Shown here one piece after another: positions 45,241 through 58,139 of a DNA stretch of 64,000 bases. This DNA comes from Chinchilla lanigera (taxonomy: Eukaryota; Chordata; Mammalia; Rodentia; Chinchillidae): NCBI RefSeq assembly GCF_000276665.1, contig NW_004955404.1:35828545-35892544 (forward strand), read 5' to 3'. Below the pieces are notes generated by a model. It was not told the DNA's origin. It was given only the letters and a program-made list of their open reading frames with translations, and searched no databases. Each line of letters opens with the position of its first letter. Position 1 is the first letter of the stretch. The translations under genes were made by a program, and so were the position numbers.

Positions 45241-47225
45241 GAGGGCAGAGCACCATAAAGAATGTTCATACCAGATTGTCTGTGTTGAAGTTGGGAACTT
45301 TTCACTTTATGTGTTCAATAGATTTCAAAGTGCAAACAAAATTGATAGAACCCTAAAAATTTAGAACTGTAAAGATTTAAGACTTATATCCGCGAAGTAT
45401 TTGCTGTAACTTGAGCTGCACGGTACATTGAAAAACAACAAAGCTATAAGTATTAATGTCGTTTTTAGAGAACTGACTATTTTAAATCTGTTACATTAAA
45501 ATATTGGTCATTATCTTTTGTGCAAATAATACAAATTATTATTGAAATATAACCAAGCCAAAACGGTGCAAGAGACAAATTAGAAAAAAAAAAGGACAAA
45601 CTTTGATTCAAATTGTACATTAAAGATAAACATTTCTTACAGTTGCTAAACTTTTATTTCTTTAAAATTTGCCATGTGAATATAATTCCTATTATAATTT
45701 GCTACTCTTATATATACATTGAACAATTTAAAAAGGGTTAGAAGCTTTTATTTTTCAAAAAAACAAATTGCAGAAAGGAAATATCTCAGCAATTTTCATG
45801 GATAATTGTTATCTGAGTTTATGTAGTTTTCCACACATACATTTTCTGATAGGTGGATTTTTGTGGAAACATTAAGCTCTTTAGTATGCTTGATTTTACT
45901 AATATGTGCTCAGCCCCAACCAAAAGTTCCACTAATGACTTTAGAATGGCCTTCCTTATTTGCATGAAGATATTGATATGCCAGGTATTTCTCAGATACT
46001 GATGTGTCAGTCAAACCCTTTATCTTGAATATAATATCTAACTTCCACAGTATAGAAAGCTGTCCATTTATCTAAGGCAGTCCTAGTCACTCAGGCATAT
46101 GCTGTCTCAGACTACATTCTTTCTTTAATATATAACCCATGTCTCTTGAATTGTCAGGTAATTTGAAAGGAAAAGTATCACTGTACATCTTTCTCATTCA
46201 AATTACATTGTCCATCTTCTTCCACTTAGCCTGTACCCTGCCTGTATGTCTTGGAACTCTTTCAGCATGTAAAATTAACTAGGCAAAAATTGGAAACTTA
46301 CTTATATCAGTTATTAAAATGTGGACCTAAATACTCAAGTCTAATTCTTTTTGCATAGCCTGGAATATTATAAGAGTACAAAAACAACTGAACTATTCTG
46401 AGAGTTGAATATTTATGACTCAATGCAGTTTGAGAACCCAGGGCCAGAGGCGGTAGAGAGGAAGACAAGCTTTTGGTTGTTAGAGAAAGAGTCTCACTTA
46501 ACTAGAGCTGGGATAGGCAGCCTCAGTGTGCATAATTGGTATCTGTAGTAGGATGGGAGAGTGCTTTTGGAAGGGTCAGGGAGGAGTATTCTGTTATGTG
46601 GAAGGCTCTCATATATGCAAGGTGAACCAAACTTGGGTGTATGTGTATGTTCAACAAACATGCACATTTTTGAATTGTGTTTTTAATTTGAGAAGGATTA
46701 TTAAGGAAATTAAAGAGAAAATTTATCTTGCAGCTCATTAGAGAGATTTTAGACTAGAGCTTTAACTTCTTTTGGGGTATTGGGTTTTTTGGAAAATTTC
46801 ACGTGGTAATTTTTCTTGGAAAATCTTACCTATCTTTTAATAAGATATCTGGAGTTTGTGTGATCTTAACAAATTAGTAGGCACTGACAGTGTAAATACA
46901 AGTGATGTTACTCATACCCATTCTCTTTGAGCCCTCTGTTATTTAACAGAACTCATAAAACTCATGCAGCACATGTACAATGTGAACTTTGGGCAACAAT
47001 AAAGAAGGATGTATTTTTAATTGGCTGGATATGAGAGTTAGGTTACAGAGAGTTTCAGAATAATTAAAAAGAGCAGCAAATGTGGGCAATGATTTGAGCT
47101 GCATGAGGAAGCAAAGATGAAATAGAAAGTGGAAAGAACTTCTGATTAGCTCTGAGTTTTCCTACCATTGACTCAAAATATTGTTGTTTCCAAACAAAAG
47201 TTAAAGGGATTAAAATTTTTAATTT
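45241..47225. other. Unique AT-rich DNA
   Basis: The opposing 71-codon frames at 46523-46741 have no domain. Nothing else recognised. Confidence 0.5.
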
Positions 47226-47258
<33 letters not shown>

Positions 47259-47270
47259 ACGCGTGCACAC
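47226..47270. repeat. (GT)n tract ending in an 18-bp palindrome
   Basis: (GT)n from 47226 to about 47257, ending in GTGTGCACGCGTGCACAC (47253-47270), a perfect palindrome of alternating purine and pyrimidine. Confidence 0.95.
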
Positions 47271-47329
47271 GTAGGTGTAGCATCCTTTTCTTTCTAAGTA
47301 TTGGTCTACAAAATAGTTTGGGGGTTATT

Positions 47330-47478
47330 TTTGTCTTTTTGGGACAGGGTCTTGCTGTGCATTTCAGGCTGGCCTTGAGCTCACTTTGTAGCCCAGGCTG
47401 ACCTCGAACTCACAAAGGTCCTCCTACCTTAGCCTCCTGAGTGCTGTGATTACAGATTTGCACCACCATTCCTGAGTT
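47330..47478 (-). mobile_element. B1 SINE, antisense
   Basis: 'gggacagggtcttgctgtgc', 'caggctggccttgagctcac', 'tagcccaggctgacctcgaa', 'tcctcctaccttagcctcct', 'gtgctgtgattacag': reverse complement of B1 with a clear quasi-duplication. Among the best preserved B1 copies here. Confidence 0.95.
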
Positions 47479-48789
47479 TACAAAATAGTTTCTTAAAAGA
47501 TGTTTTAATTGTACTTGAACATTATTGAAAAAATTACAAATATTGTTTTTCTAAAAGTACAATAGAAGTGATTTTCAAGTATTCCAAATTACATATGCCA
47601 AGATTCTTTAGCAATTTTCATTAAATTTACCAAGTTTAGAGAATATTTACAAATAAGCCATTAAATATGTTTGATAAAAATGCTGTAGCATCTTTAATGG
47701 ACAGATATTCATTTATCGTGCGGACGTGTGGATACATTATTCTACACAGTACTATTTTAACAGTTGTTCATATAAATCAGCCATGCTACTATGTCTTTCA
47801 AAAATGATTCTAGACCTTGTTATATACTTATTTTTAAAGATCAATCTATTTTAAAATATTGATATATTTTTAGAATTTGATGTTGTTTTAGAGATGATAA
47901 TATCCAGCTAACAGATTAAGTCAGCAAGGAACCAGAGACACGGAACCTTGGAATCTATTGAAAGAGCAACAATGAGCCCTAGTGGCAAAATGTTATAATG
48001 TCAAGTGAGGGTGAAATTTAGCAGTGAGTTTTCTCTTCCTAAAGCCGTAGATTTCTCTGTCCTCAAAATGAAGATTAATTTGTGAAAATAAGCAATCCTG
48101 TAAATCAGAATCTCATTAACTTTCACACAATATTAACCACCTGGGTAGTATATCTATAATTTATATATTGTATATAATTTATCTATTATAGTTTTTGCAA
48201 AACAACACCAAGATTATTCTATTAAGAACGTATTTTATGTCTGCGATGACAGAATTGATACTGCATCTCATCAAGTCATTCTTAAGTTAAGCCCGGATTT
48301 TTAAAGACTATTGATTTATGTGCTAAGCACTTCATAATATATGTCTGCCATCTCGTCCCTCTGCTCTGCCATCTGCTTCCTTCACACACAAGTAAAATTT
48401 TAAAACAGGAAAATGCTTTTTCCTCTCTATGTCTGACAAAACTGTATTGTAATTTCTCAATGCAGGGTATAGCAGTATTCAAGTTTAGTTTAAAAACCTA
48501 CAACAGATATTTGTTCAGAGAATGTGTATTCTTACACTTTGCAGAGAGTTCTGTTCTTACATTTTTGCATGGAAAGAAGGTTATATTTATTTAGTTATTA
48601 TTCCCTAGGATATTATGTTAATCCCAGGTACATAATCATACTAGCAATTAACATTTGTACCTTAATGTAAAATCTTCACAACTCTTTCTTTATGAAGTAT
48701 GCATTAAGTAATAAAAATGCACAAGGAATTGGGCTATATATTGAGATAATTATTCAAGGGCTCTATTAAATTTTCTTTGAATATAATGC
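47479..48789. other. Unique AT-rich DNA
   Basis: Nothing recognised. Confidence 0.5.
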
Positions 48790-48890
48790 TGATTTCATGA
48801 TGATTATTATCCTTACTTTCCTAACAAGGATGCGGAAGTTCAGAGAATTGAAGCAGAAGAGTGTTAGTAAGTTCAAGTCAGATACTCTGT
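48790..48890 (-). repeat. MIR fragment, antisense
   Basis: 'gattattatccttactttcc', 'aaggatgcggaagttcagag' and 'agtaagttcaagtcagatac' follow the reverse complement of the MIR core. Confidence 0.6.
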
Positions 48891-50312
48891 TTTTCACATG
48901 CAAGTGCCCTTTCACCTCACTACTTCTGTTTGTTTCTTTCTGAGAGGATTCATGTCATAACTGTTATAAAATTATTACCTACCAATGTACCTTACATTGC
49001 ATTAAAATTTAAAATTTATAAACCATTCTCACATGTTATTCTATATAGTCGTTTCCAAATAATCCCTGGAGGGAAAGTAGGAATGTGTTTACCACTCAAA
49101 GGTTTTATGAAAATGTTTACAAGTCCTGAAGGGCTATTGAGTAATATTAATTAAAATAAATATGTGTATTTAGTCATTCTGCTATATATAACTTCAAAGC
49201 CTTATGTTTTACATGACAAATTTATGCAATGTTATGTGTCACTTTAAGAAAATAGAAGTTTAAGATGTTGAGAAATTTTTTAAAAATAGAATATACTATT
49301 CTTAACTAACACAAAAAAGAATTTTAGCAAGCATGCATATTTTTGAGATCCTGAAAAAGAGCATAGCTACACATTCCTTTCTAAACTAAAGGGAGGCAGG
49401 CCTTAATTCAGATATGGTATTGTGGTCACATTTCTTTTTAAACACTTTCAATTGCAAGTCTAAATTAGTCAGGGACTTTGATCAGATCCAAGTAGAAGGA
49501 ATCTTGAATGTGGGCAGTTCTGCCATATGGGATAACAGCATGGGGCACATGGCAACCACTTCCCACTGGACAAGAGCATAGAGAGCTGTTTAATACTTGC
49601 TAAATACATCAATTAAAAATCCTTACTACTTGTAAAAAATGCCATTTAAGAAACACATTATTTCGCAGCTGTTATATTACTTTCCCTGCAAAATCACAGA
49701 ACTACAAATCCCACTTCAGTCAAACCCTGAGAGATTACTTGTCATGTTATACCCAACAGGCATATTTTATCTCAGGAAACCAAATGGACCAAATTTGTAC
49801 ATAAGCCTCGAGTTAGCATCTAAGTCAACACACTTCTATAATCTTGCATAATCAAATTTGTTAAAATAAACACAGAGAAATAATAGTTGAAACCAGAGTT
49901 CAATCAGCAGAGTGGCATTTGAAACTTCATTCTCTACCCTCAGAATTCTTTCTTTGATTCATTGAAAGTAAGCCTGCCACTGCATTAAAAAAAATACAGC
50001 AGTGACATTTTAAACTCAGCAAAGAAAGATGCTCTAAATTGTTCTATAAGAAATCAATACTTAATTGTCAATTTTCCCTAGTTCAGTATTGATCAACTTT
50101 GGACAGCGCCTCTGTGCAGCTGCTGTGCTTTGCTTAATGGCAGAGGCAACCTGATGCTTCCCCCCGGCACATAATCAGCAGCTCACTGTGAACAAGACTT
50201 GGAACAGTGGCTACAGTGAAACACAGAACTTTACCTTTTCCCACTACATATTCTAAGGAAACTGAAATTAATTCCCTTTCCATAATCTTTTTGGTGGTAA
50301 TCTACTTGAATC
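48891..50312. other. Unique DNA
   Basis: At 50095-50200 a GC-richer section ('gacagcgcctctgtgcagct', 'ataatcagcagctcactg') may be conserved. No gene recognised. Confidence 0.45.
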
Positions 50313-50328
50313 TGTCCATATATTTTCT

Positions 50329-50450
50329 TGTTTGGTTTTTTTTTTTTTTTTTTTTTTTTTTTCTCGTTTTTCTCCGGTACCGGGAACCGAACTCATGACC
50401 TTGCATTTGCCAGGCAGGCGCTTTGCCACTGAGCTAAATCCCCAGCCCCT
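50329..50450 (-). mobile_element. ID SINE, antisense, 16-bp target duplication
   Basis: A long T run, then 'tctccggtaccgggaaccga', 'actcatgaccttgcatttgc' and 'gctaaatccccagcccc'. TGTCCATATATTTTCT flanks it at 50313-50328 and 50451-50466. It lies about 50 bp left of the solo LTR. The 63-codon frame at 50207-50398 runs into its T tract. Confidence 0.95.
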
Positions 50451-50497
50451 TGTCCATATATTTTCTATCTGAAAATACTTGATTCATTATTACTGTT

Positions 50498-51143
50498 TGT
50501 TGAAGTCAGGATTTTCAAGGGAAACAATATAATACAGAACACATAATTTATAGCATTATTTTATAGTAGTCACACAGACAGTCAAGTACAAAGAGTGCAG
50601 GAAATCTGTCCACACACTAGACACAAAGAATTGAAATGCAGGCCTGGATCCCATGGCAATGTCCTGCATCAGCCGAAGACCTAGATTTCCTAACAATGGC
50701 CCCATGAGTCTGACTGGGGCCTACAGCCCACAACAATGTCTCATGCAGGCCTGTTTCACAGCTCTGCACTGAGAAAACCCAAAGGTCAGTGGTGGAAGCT
50801 AGAAAGTCTGTGCCAGTGGAATGAAGGATCTGTGCTAGCAGGCTGAGGGATCTGCACTGGAGCCAGGAAGCAGTGCTCAAAGTAGAGACCAGAGCTCCTG
50901 CAAAGTGAACCGCAGCCATCCTCAGCAACAACAAAGTCCTGAACTTTTCCAACAGTGAGAGCAGTTGAGTTCATATGAGGAAAGCCAGCATAACAAGCTC
51001 CTTCAGAAGAATTAACAGACCCGCTTTTTTCTTCCAGTTCTCCTTTTTATGTTGTGGGCAGCAACCATCTACACCCAGCACCACGCTGGTTCAGTTCAGC
51101 TGGGTATTACAAGTTGACCACCACCAGCTGTCAGTTCACCACA
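50498..51143 (-). repeat. Solo LTR, sister of 18483-19302, 5-bp target duplication
   Basis: It starts TGTTGAAG (50498) and ends CACCACA (51143), flanked by a perfect CTGTT at 50493-50497 and 51144-51148. It aligns along its length with the 18.5-kb LTR, sharing 'gaaatctgtccacacacta', 'caatgtctcatgcaggcctg', 'aaggtcagtggtgga' and 'gctgagggatctgcactgga', but has one copy of the 160-bp unit. On the minus strand ATAAAAA (51044-51050) could be the TATA box. No internal retroviral sequence is adjacent. The 111-codon minus frame is inside the LTR. Confidence 0.88.
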
Positions 51144-51292
51144 CTGTTTATACTATTTCTTAACATATAATTCATATGCTTCAAAGTGGCCATTAAGCAA
51201 CAATACAATTAAATTTCAGAACAAGGAAATAAGCTTTTTAGTTTTTTGTGACTGGGCCACCACTGGATGTCATATCGTTGAGTAGGATTATG

Positions 51293-51295
<3 letters not shown>

Positions 51296-51330
<35 letters not shown>
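51296..51330. repeat. (TC)n microsatellite
   Basis: About 15 TC units with one TTTC interruption. Confidence 0.97.
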
Positions 51331-51331
<1 letters not shown>

Positions 51332-52924
51332 GTCCTGTATCTTTTCCTTGTGTATTCATTCTGTCACTCACATATCTAATTTTTTCCCTTGGGTTTCCTA
51401 CAATTCAGTATTTAATTCCTTAAACCCTACTTTTTTTATATTTTAGGAATTAGGAAATTACTAGTATTAGAGACAGTCAAATGTTATTTGTGAATTGTGT
51501 AACTTTAGTTTATTAGTTTCTACAATGATAATCCATAATCTTTTTTAGAAAATCACTATTTAGGAGACAGGCTATGAGCTTATGAAGCTTGTCAAAATTC
51601 TTAATTCTTAATTTTTAGACATGAAATGGCTATGTCTAAAGGTATCTATCAAAGAATGTCTCTGCCTGTTAAACATTTCAAGGTCCAAAAACTATTGTGC
51701 AGCTGAATAATTGTATAATTCATTTAAAATATGTATTGAATTTTAAATGTAGGGCAATAGAATATTTCTGTTTTATCAAAGAATGATTAAAATAGCAAGC
51801 AGAAATACATTTTCATAAAAAGAAAACATACAACATTGTATATAAACTAACAAAGTATAAGTGAGTTAATTACATATTCAACAAGTTTTTTTCACTCACA
51901 CTCACCATACCATAAATCAACTTATTCTCACAAAAAATTAATGTTAATAAGTCATAGTTACTGTACACTCACCCCAGTGTTCTCTCCTTGGCTAACAGGT
52001 TTTCATCCGAAACATACTAGATCTAATTACTCTGGCACACAGATTTACTTTGGAATCCTGTGATGCATTTCTCAATCTCTTCCCACGGCATGAAATGTAA
52101 CATAAATAAATGACATAGATATAAGTATAGGTGTAGATACAGATATAGATTTATTTTTCTTTTGTAACTTTAAGAAGAACTTCACAATATATTCACAGTT
52201 TAGCTGATTGTAAAGAAGGTGCTCCCGGAATTTTATTATGAAATCTGCCATGCGAGATGCTATGCTGCTTTTTCCCATAAACACAGTTGCATCAGTTTTT
52301 TTAAAGCAAAGTCTTTAACATCAAATAAAGGACAAACACAGATATCAGTTCAAAATTTCAAATTAGAAATAAGATTGAGAAATACGTATAATCAAAATCA
52401 AGCTATGGAAAATACAACACCTAATATATGTTTTTGTAATTCTCAAAATTGTCATTAAGTCTGGATAGAAATAGTTGAGGCAAGTCCTGGGGCACTGTAC
52501 TATTGATAATTCAGTACCACAGACAGTGCAAGCAGTGACATATCGAGCAATAAAAATCTGGCAATTCATATTAATTGATATCCTCTAACAAGCTTCTCCA
52601 GGGCATCTTAAGTAGTTTGTACCACCTTTCAACCAAACCATTTGCTTGAGGGCGTTGTCATTTAATAGTAAAAATTTGAGTTTATATTTTCTTTCTATCT
52701 CAAGTGAGATCAGTGAGGCCCCCTTTGTCAGGAAAAACAGACTATCAGTTATTGCTAATAACAGATACAAACCTATAATTAGAGGAAATGTTTTGATTAA
52801 AGTGGCAACATATTTTTAAGGAAGTTGGTTCATAAAATTAAAATGGTCTTTTTAAAAATATTATTTTACAAACTTTAGGAACTTCAATTACCAGTAGGGT
52901 GGCTATCATCAAATTTTGTGGAAT
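51331..52924. other. Unique AT-rich DNA
   Basis: A short (GATA)-like run lies at 52117-52150. Nothing else recognised. Confidence 0.5.
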
Positions 52925-52939
52925 AAGCCTACTTCTTTT

Positions 52940-53019
52940 TTCTTTTTTTAATGGGAACTGAACTCAGGACCTTGAGATTGCCAGGCAGGCGCTTGTTCTC
53001 CTGAGCTATATCCCCAGCC
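52940..53019 (-). mobile_element. ID SINE, antisense, short-tailed
   Basis: 'aatgggaactgaactcagga', 'ccttgagattgccaggcagg', 'gctatatccccagcc'. The flanks AAGCCTACTTCTTTT (52925-52939) and AAACCTGTTTCTTTT (53020-53034) look like a degraded target duplication. It lacks the 'ccggtacc' part. Confidence 0.85.
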
Positions 53020-53034
53020 AAACCTGTTTCTTTT

Positions 53035-56009
53035 AAAGTTTACTGGCATTTAACCCTTAATTAAAGGGGATGAGGTGAAGCTTCTTTGTGAACAGCTGGA
53101 AAGAACAGTTCTTAGAATTCCTGCATTGGGTGAGCCAAGAAAATGTGAGAAGACAATGTGCTTTCACTGAAACATAGTTACTCTACAGACAATCTTCTCA
53201 GGTTAACATCTTAAAATTGTTCTTATTTCTTCAGGAATCTCATACATCACTCAACAGCTTCCCACTCAATTTGACATTTCCATTTTTAGATGTGGCTGCT
53301 AGAATTCCTGAGCTCTTGTCATGTGATCTGCTAGGCCTGAAGCGGTGGATCATGGAAGACCCTCATGTAACGCTCAGGAAAGTGACCCAGTCCAATCTGA
53401 GAATGCCAGGGGAAGGTGTCTCATGGAGTTTGCCAGAGCTAGTGCTTCAGGCTTTGAAGCAGGTGTCTCGTGATAAGTACTTCACAAAATAAAATCATAA
53501 GACCATAACCCATACTACATTTGTACTACCACAATTAAGAATTTAGACTCGGAAGAGCGTTCTTATTATAATTGTGATCAGTTAATGCAAGAGGTAATGG
53601 TAAATATTTGCTACCTTTTAAACGAAAAGATAAAGATAAGTAGTTTATGACTTTGTGGCCCTTGAAAGCATCAAAGTTTTTATCTTTGAAGAATAAACAG
53701 ATCTCTACTAGCTATCATTACTCCTTGGTGGAATGCATAAATACATGTTTCAGTGATGGGTCCAGGGAATAGATGAATAAAACTAAAATGAACATAAAGG
53801 TAAAGGACTTTATTAATTTATATCACTCATAAGTTATTTGAGTTATGCCCATTTATTTAATGTATATATTTTTTTGGATTCCTTATCTTGAAAATAACAT
53901 AGCTCTCAGAGAAGGAATGCTAAAAAATCATTTGGAAACAGGAAATACTTATGCAAAAGGCAATCCTATGAGTTAACTTGAACATATTTTAGACTTCTAA
54001 ATTATTTGGTTACTCTGTTAGGAAAGAAAACTTTATTGACAATATTTTATTATGTATAAAATTTAAGACCTTTATAATATTTAGTGTACAATATTCATGA
54101 AATTATTATGAGTTGGATAAACATAATTAATATGGGAAAAAACTGAGACAGTGACGAATGGTACCAACACCACAAAACACCCACTAAACACCACCCAGTA
54201 GCTAATGAAAAGTCCCTAAACATATTTCTATAAAGATATTGGAAAGGATTTGAGTGATTATTCTATTAACACCTCTAATGAAAGCAAATATTAAAGGCTG
54301 TTTCTTTAGTATTTAAAACATTCCATTTTTGTCTTTTTTTTTTTCAAAATCAGTATTTATTAAGAATGTTACATGTAGGCACTACTACTACCTAGGGTAA
54401 CAATTATGAATAAAAATTATTATTTCCATTTTATAGTGCTTAAAATTATAATAGAATCAGATTGAAATTAAAACACAAGTAAGTACATTAATTCCAAATT
54501 TGGATCAGTTCTATGAATTTGAAAATATTCACGGGATAAATTTGAAGCAAGATTACTTGCATGGGATGGATTTGTTGACCTCTTTAGCTAGGATGAAGAA
54601 AGAAAATCCTCACAATTAGGGACCAATTGAATCTGAGACTCAAATGTTACTATAAGCAGTCAAAACAAATTCAGAGGAAACATCCCTTAGGGAGAAAGAG
54701 TGGGATGTTCCAAAAACCAGAGCAGAAATGATGTGATTACAATCAAGTAAAAAAGAACATTGATGTAGATCAGCCACAGCAGATATACAGTACAGTGAAT
54801 TATGAGATGACTTTGAAGGAGTAGACGGAAATCAGTTTACACAGTCTTTAAGGCCAGTTTTACATATTTAACTTCTATTTTAATTTGTAATGAACATTTA
54901 CTGTATTCTCTATATCGTAATTCATTTTCTTTCAGAAAATGTGATAAGACATACATATAATTTGATGTTTGAAATCAAAATATAAAAATTTAAGAGTATT
55001 ATATTGGTTACCTTTACTCAATTCTTCCTTATATGTTATTTTTAGTTAAGATTAGAAGATATGTTAAATTTATAATATGACAAATAATTGGAGACTAAAA
55101 ATACTTTTATTAGGGAGTGAGACATTTTTTCAATTCTAGAAATCAATTTGTTGTAAGGTAAAAGATACAAATAATGTATCTACCCTAAATATTGATAGTA
55201 CCTTCTGTGCTTGTGAATCAGAGGATACTATAGCCTCCAAAGCAAAAAAGCAAAAATTATATATATATATATATATATAAATATATATATATAAAACATA
55301 TTGGTTCAAGAGAAAACCAGTGTCATAAGTCCAAAATATTTTTGGAAATATTCCAATAGATGTAAGCCCAATGTGATATTATGCCTACTTCCAGTAAACA
55401 AAAATATCTAAGGATTCATTGTTTTTCACATGTAATACACATTGGATGTCATTAAATCTTATAGAATTTACCTAATTGTTTCTGAAATAGCATCCTTTTG
55501 CAAAAGTTTCAGTTATATTCTTTGAATTTTGGTGAACAGAAATAAAATTGTTATAAAAGGCTAATAGTTATGTAGAAAATATATATAGAATTATCTAACT
55601 CTACTAAATGTGTTAATATCTCACAGCTTGATTCATGGATAATTATTCATTCTTAAAAAGAAAAAAGTACACAAATTTTATTTATCTGTGTATACAGAGG
55701 GATCTTTATAAGAGAGTGAAATCAGAAGAAATCCCTAAAGCTTGATGTTTCCATACTTTTTAGACAAAGAATAAGAAGTTTGTTCAAAAATCCCCAGCTA
55801 ATTGTCTAATTAGTACAGTAAGTTGTAAGGATGTTACTGAGATATAGGAGAGGTACACAAGTTAGTGGATTAAGATAAGCGGTATTTCACTGAGCTAATT
55901 TTTAAAAATTAGTAAATATCAGTTAAACAAACTAGTGGATTTCTCTCCATGACCACATCTCTAGCTTTAGTCCCACATCCTTTTGCTTTTATAAAATCAG
56001 GCTCTTTCT
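53035..56009. other. AT-rich DNA with one unassigned 91-codon frame
   Basis: A frame at 53217-53492 lies in locally GC-richer DNA, with no recognised domain (see findings). A (TA)n tract is at 55258-55292. The rest is AT-rich and unremarkable. Confidence 0.45.
55258..55292. repeat. (TA)n microsatellite
   Basis: TATA repeats with a single 'aa' interruption. Confidence 0.97.
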
Positions 56010-56270
56010 GTCATATCTCACGTTCTCTCTCTCTTTCTCTCCCCATCCCTCTTTCCCTCAGGCCCTTCTTATATTAATCAGGTGAAATATTTAACTTTCT
56101 GAATCTGGCTTCTTTCACTTATAATGGTTTCTAATTCATCAACTTGCCTAAAAATTGTATGATTTTGTTCTTTTTTATGGCTGAATGACAATTCATTGTG
56201 TATGTACAGTGTAGCATCATGTGTTTATATCATCAGAAAAAAATGCATCTTATACAAGTAACAGACGTAT
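56010..56270 (-). repeat. L1 3'-end fragment, antisense
   Basis: 'tctgaatctggcttctttca', 'cttataatggtttctaattc' and 'tttatggctgaatgacaatt', with 'gtgtatgtacagtgtagcat', form the reverse complement of the L1 ORF2 C-terminal region; a CT-rich 3' UTR complement lies on the left (56022-56060). Confidence 0.75.
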
Positions 56271-57050
56271 ACTAATGTGAATATTGCCCTGGTATTCTCA
56301 GATTATTGCCTAGTCACTGCTTTTAACAGCATTACTAATGCAAAATTTCTCTGTAATTACTGTTCTAGTCCATGATGCAGTCAAACCGAATATTTTCTTC
56401 AACTGAAAATTTAAATCTCAACATTATTTTTATCTTGCCAGACTATCTCTCTGACTTTGCTCTCTTATTCTTTCCTTAAAATTCAGAATTGTAAGTCTTT
56501 TTCTTTTTCTTTACTTTGTTATTTTTTTTTTTTAAAGTCATGCTGTTTCCTCTTAATTGTGAGTCCCTAATTTAAATTGTACCTGGTCATAAACTGTCTT
56601 GTTAGCATAACAGAGACAGCTCTATTACTTTCCTTTACAGTTCCAAACTTATTATGCAATGTCACTCAGTTTGTTCCAGTGCTGTTTTTGTCATTTGCTG
56701 TCTACTGCTCATCTACAAATGTAAGTGCCTGAAACCACATACAATTCTAAATGGGAGACCCTGTGGCTCTATGCCTGTCTTTTGGGAGACACTAAGTACA
56801 TTTTGCTGATTGAAAGGCATTGTAGATCACAACAGAGTTTTAATAATCCAAGTGCATGGTTCTTTACAGTTTTTTCACTTATGTAAAGAAAAGGACCTGA
56901 GTGTTTTTAGTAAGATGTATTTAGGCAATATAAACAGATGACTGTTTTTTGCCCTTATCTAGAGTGAAAATTATATAACCTTTTAATCTAGGAAGAGATT
57001 AATTTTTACCCAAATAGGTAATACAAATATAAAAAAGTTATAGTTCCATT
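56271..57050. other. Unique AT-rich DNA
   Basis: Nothing recognised. Confidence 0.5.
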
Positions 57051-57195
57051 ATTTGGATACTTGGGAGTATCCAAGTATTTGGATACTTGGATCCAAATAT
57101 CCAAGTATATTTGAATCAATATATTCAAATTGGATTTGAATTAACCTTCAAATTAACCTTCACTTGGTTAATTTGTGAAATTAACCTTCACTTGG
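57051..57195. repeat. Overlapping inverted repeats followed by direct repeats
   Basis: ATTTGGATACTTGG occurs at 57051-57064 and again at 57077-57090. The region can fold through ATACTTGG...CCAAGTAT (6-base loop) and ATACTTGGAT...ATCCAAGTAT (6-base loop). To the right, TTAACCTTCA is repeated at 57141, 57153 and 57181, the last two followed by CTTGG. Confidence 0.9.
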
Positions 57196-57949
57196 ACCCT
57201 CTAATATTAGAATGAGTAGGTAAGCTCCTAACATACTCACTTGCAATATTTCCTGAAGGATGATACAACTTAGAGTATATTTGTAACATCCTGCCTTCTG
57301 ATACCAGGACATCTCATAGTAATCTTTACAATTAACTTAATAGGGAAAGCCTCTAGAAACAAACACAGTAATATGAATATATTATACCACATAAATAAAA
57401 TTGTACACTGGACAGTAGCTTATTTATGCATCTTTTTGACTCATATAGACAGCGACTGTCCTTCCTTTGTTAGTTTATTAATTTTAAAAAGTGAATCTTC
57501 AGGGCTTTCATCTCCCTATGACTAAACTGTGCATTAAACAATCACCACACCATTGACTCCATTAAGACTGAGAACAACATGATCTAGTTTCAGAAACTAC
57601 TTTTAAACTTGGGCTGCAAACACTTTGTCATTTTTATACTGATCATCTTAGCAGAAAAATAAAATATAGCTCTCCAGGCAGAAATCCTCTGACAAAGTGC
57701 ATAGACCTTGTGTACCCAGTGACAACACAGATGATAAATATGGAGTAGCCCCAGGAGAAAAATTTCCCAGCTGCCCTGCACCAGTGTATCCATTATGTTG
57801 GCATATTAAAAAAGGTCGTGTGCTTTGGAAAATGAAATCTAAATGATCCATTCTTCATCCTACTCTTTATCCTTCATAGATCATATGAATATTATCCTAC
57901 CAAGAAAACAGGGACTTCTAAATGTACATTTAAAAATTCAATTTGGCTG
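57196..57949. other. Unique DNA
   Basis: The overlapping 67-codon minus frames at 57590-57851 have no domain. Nothing else recognised. Confidence 0.5.
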
Positions 57950-58035
57950 GCATTTATTAAGCATATACTATGTAAGAGGACCTTGCTATGCACTGGGTTG
58001 TGGAGATAAGGGCCACATTGCAGAGATATGTGCTT
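57950..58035 (+). repeat. Possible L2/MIR-type relic, sense
   Basis: 'gcatttattaagcatatact', 'atgtaagaggaccttgctat' and 'gcactgggttgtggagataa' match the frequent ancient motif 'tttattgagcacctactatg ... gcactggggataca'. Confidence 0.6.
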
Positions 58036-58139
58036 AAAAAATCTCAGATTAAAAATTATGTATAATATTTTTGCTAATAGTAAAAAGGTAAACTTTGAAT
58101 TTAATTTTGTTGTAAAAGTCTCAAAATCGAGGCACTAGT

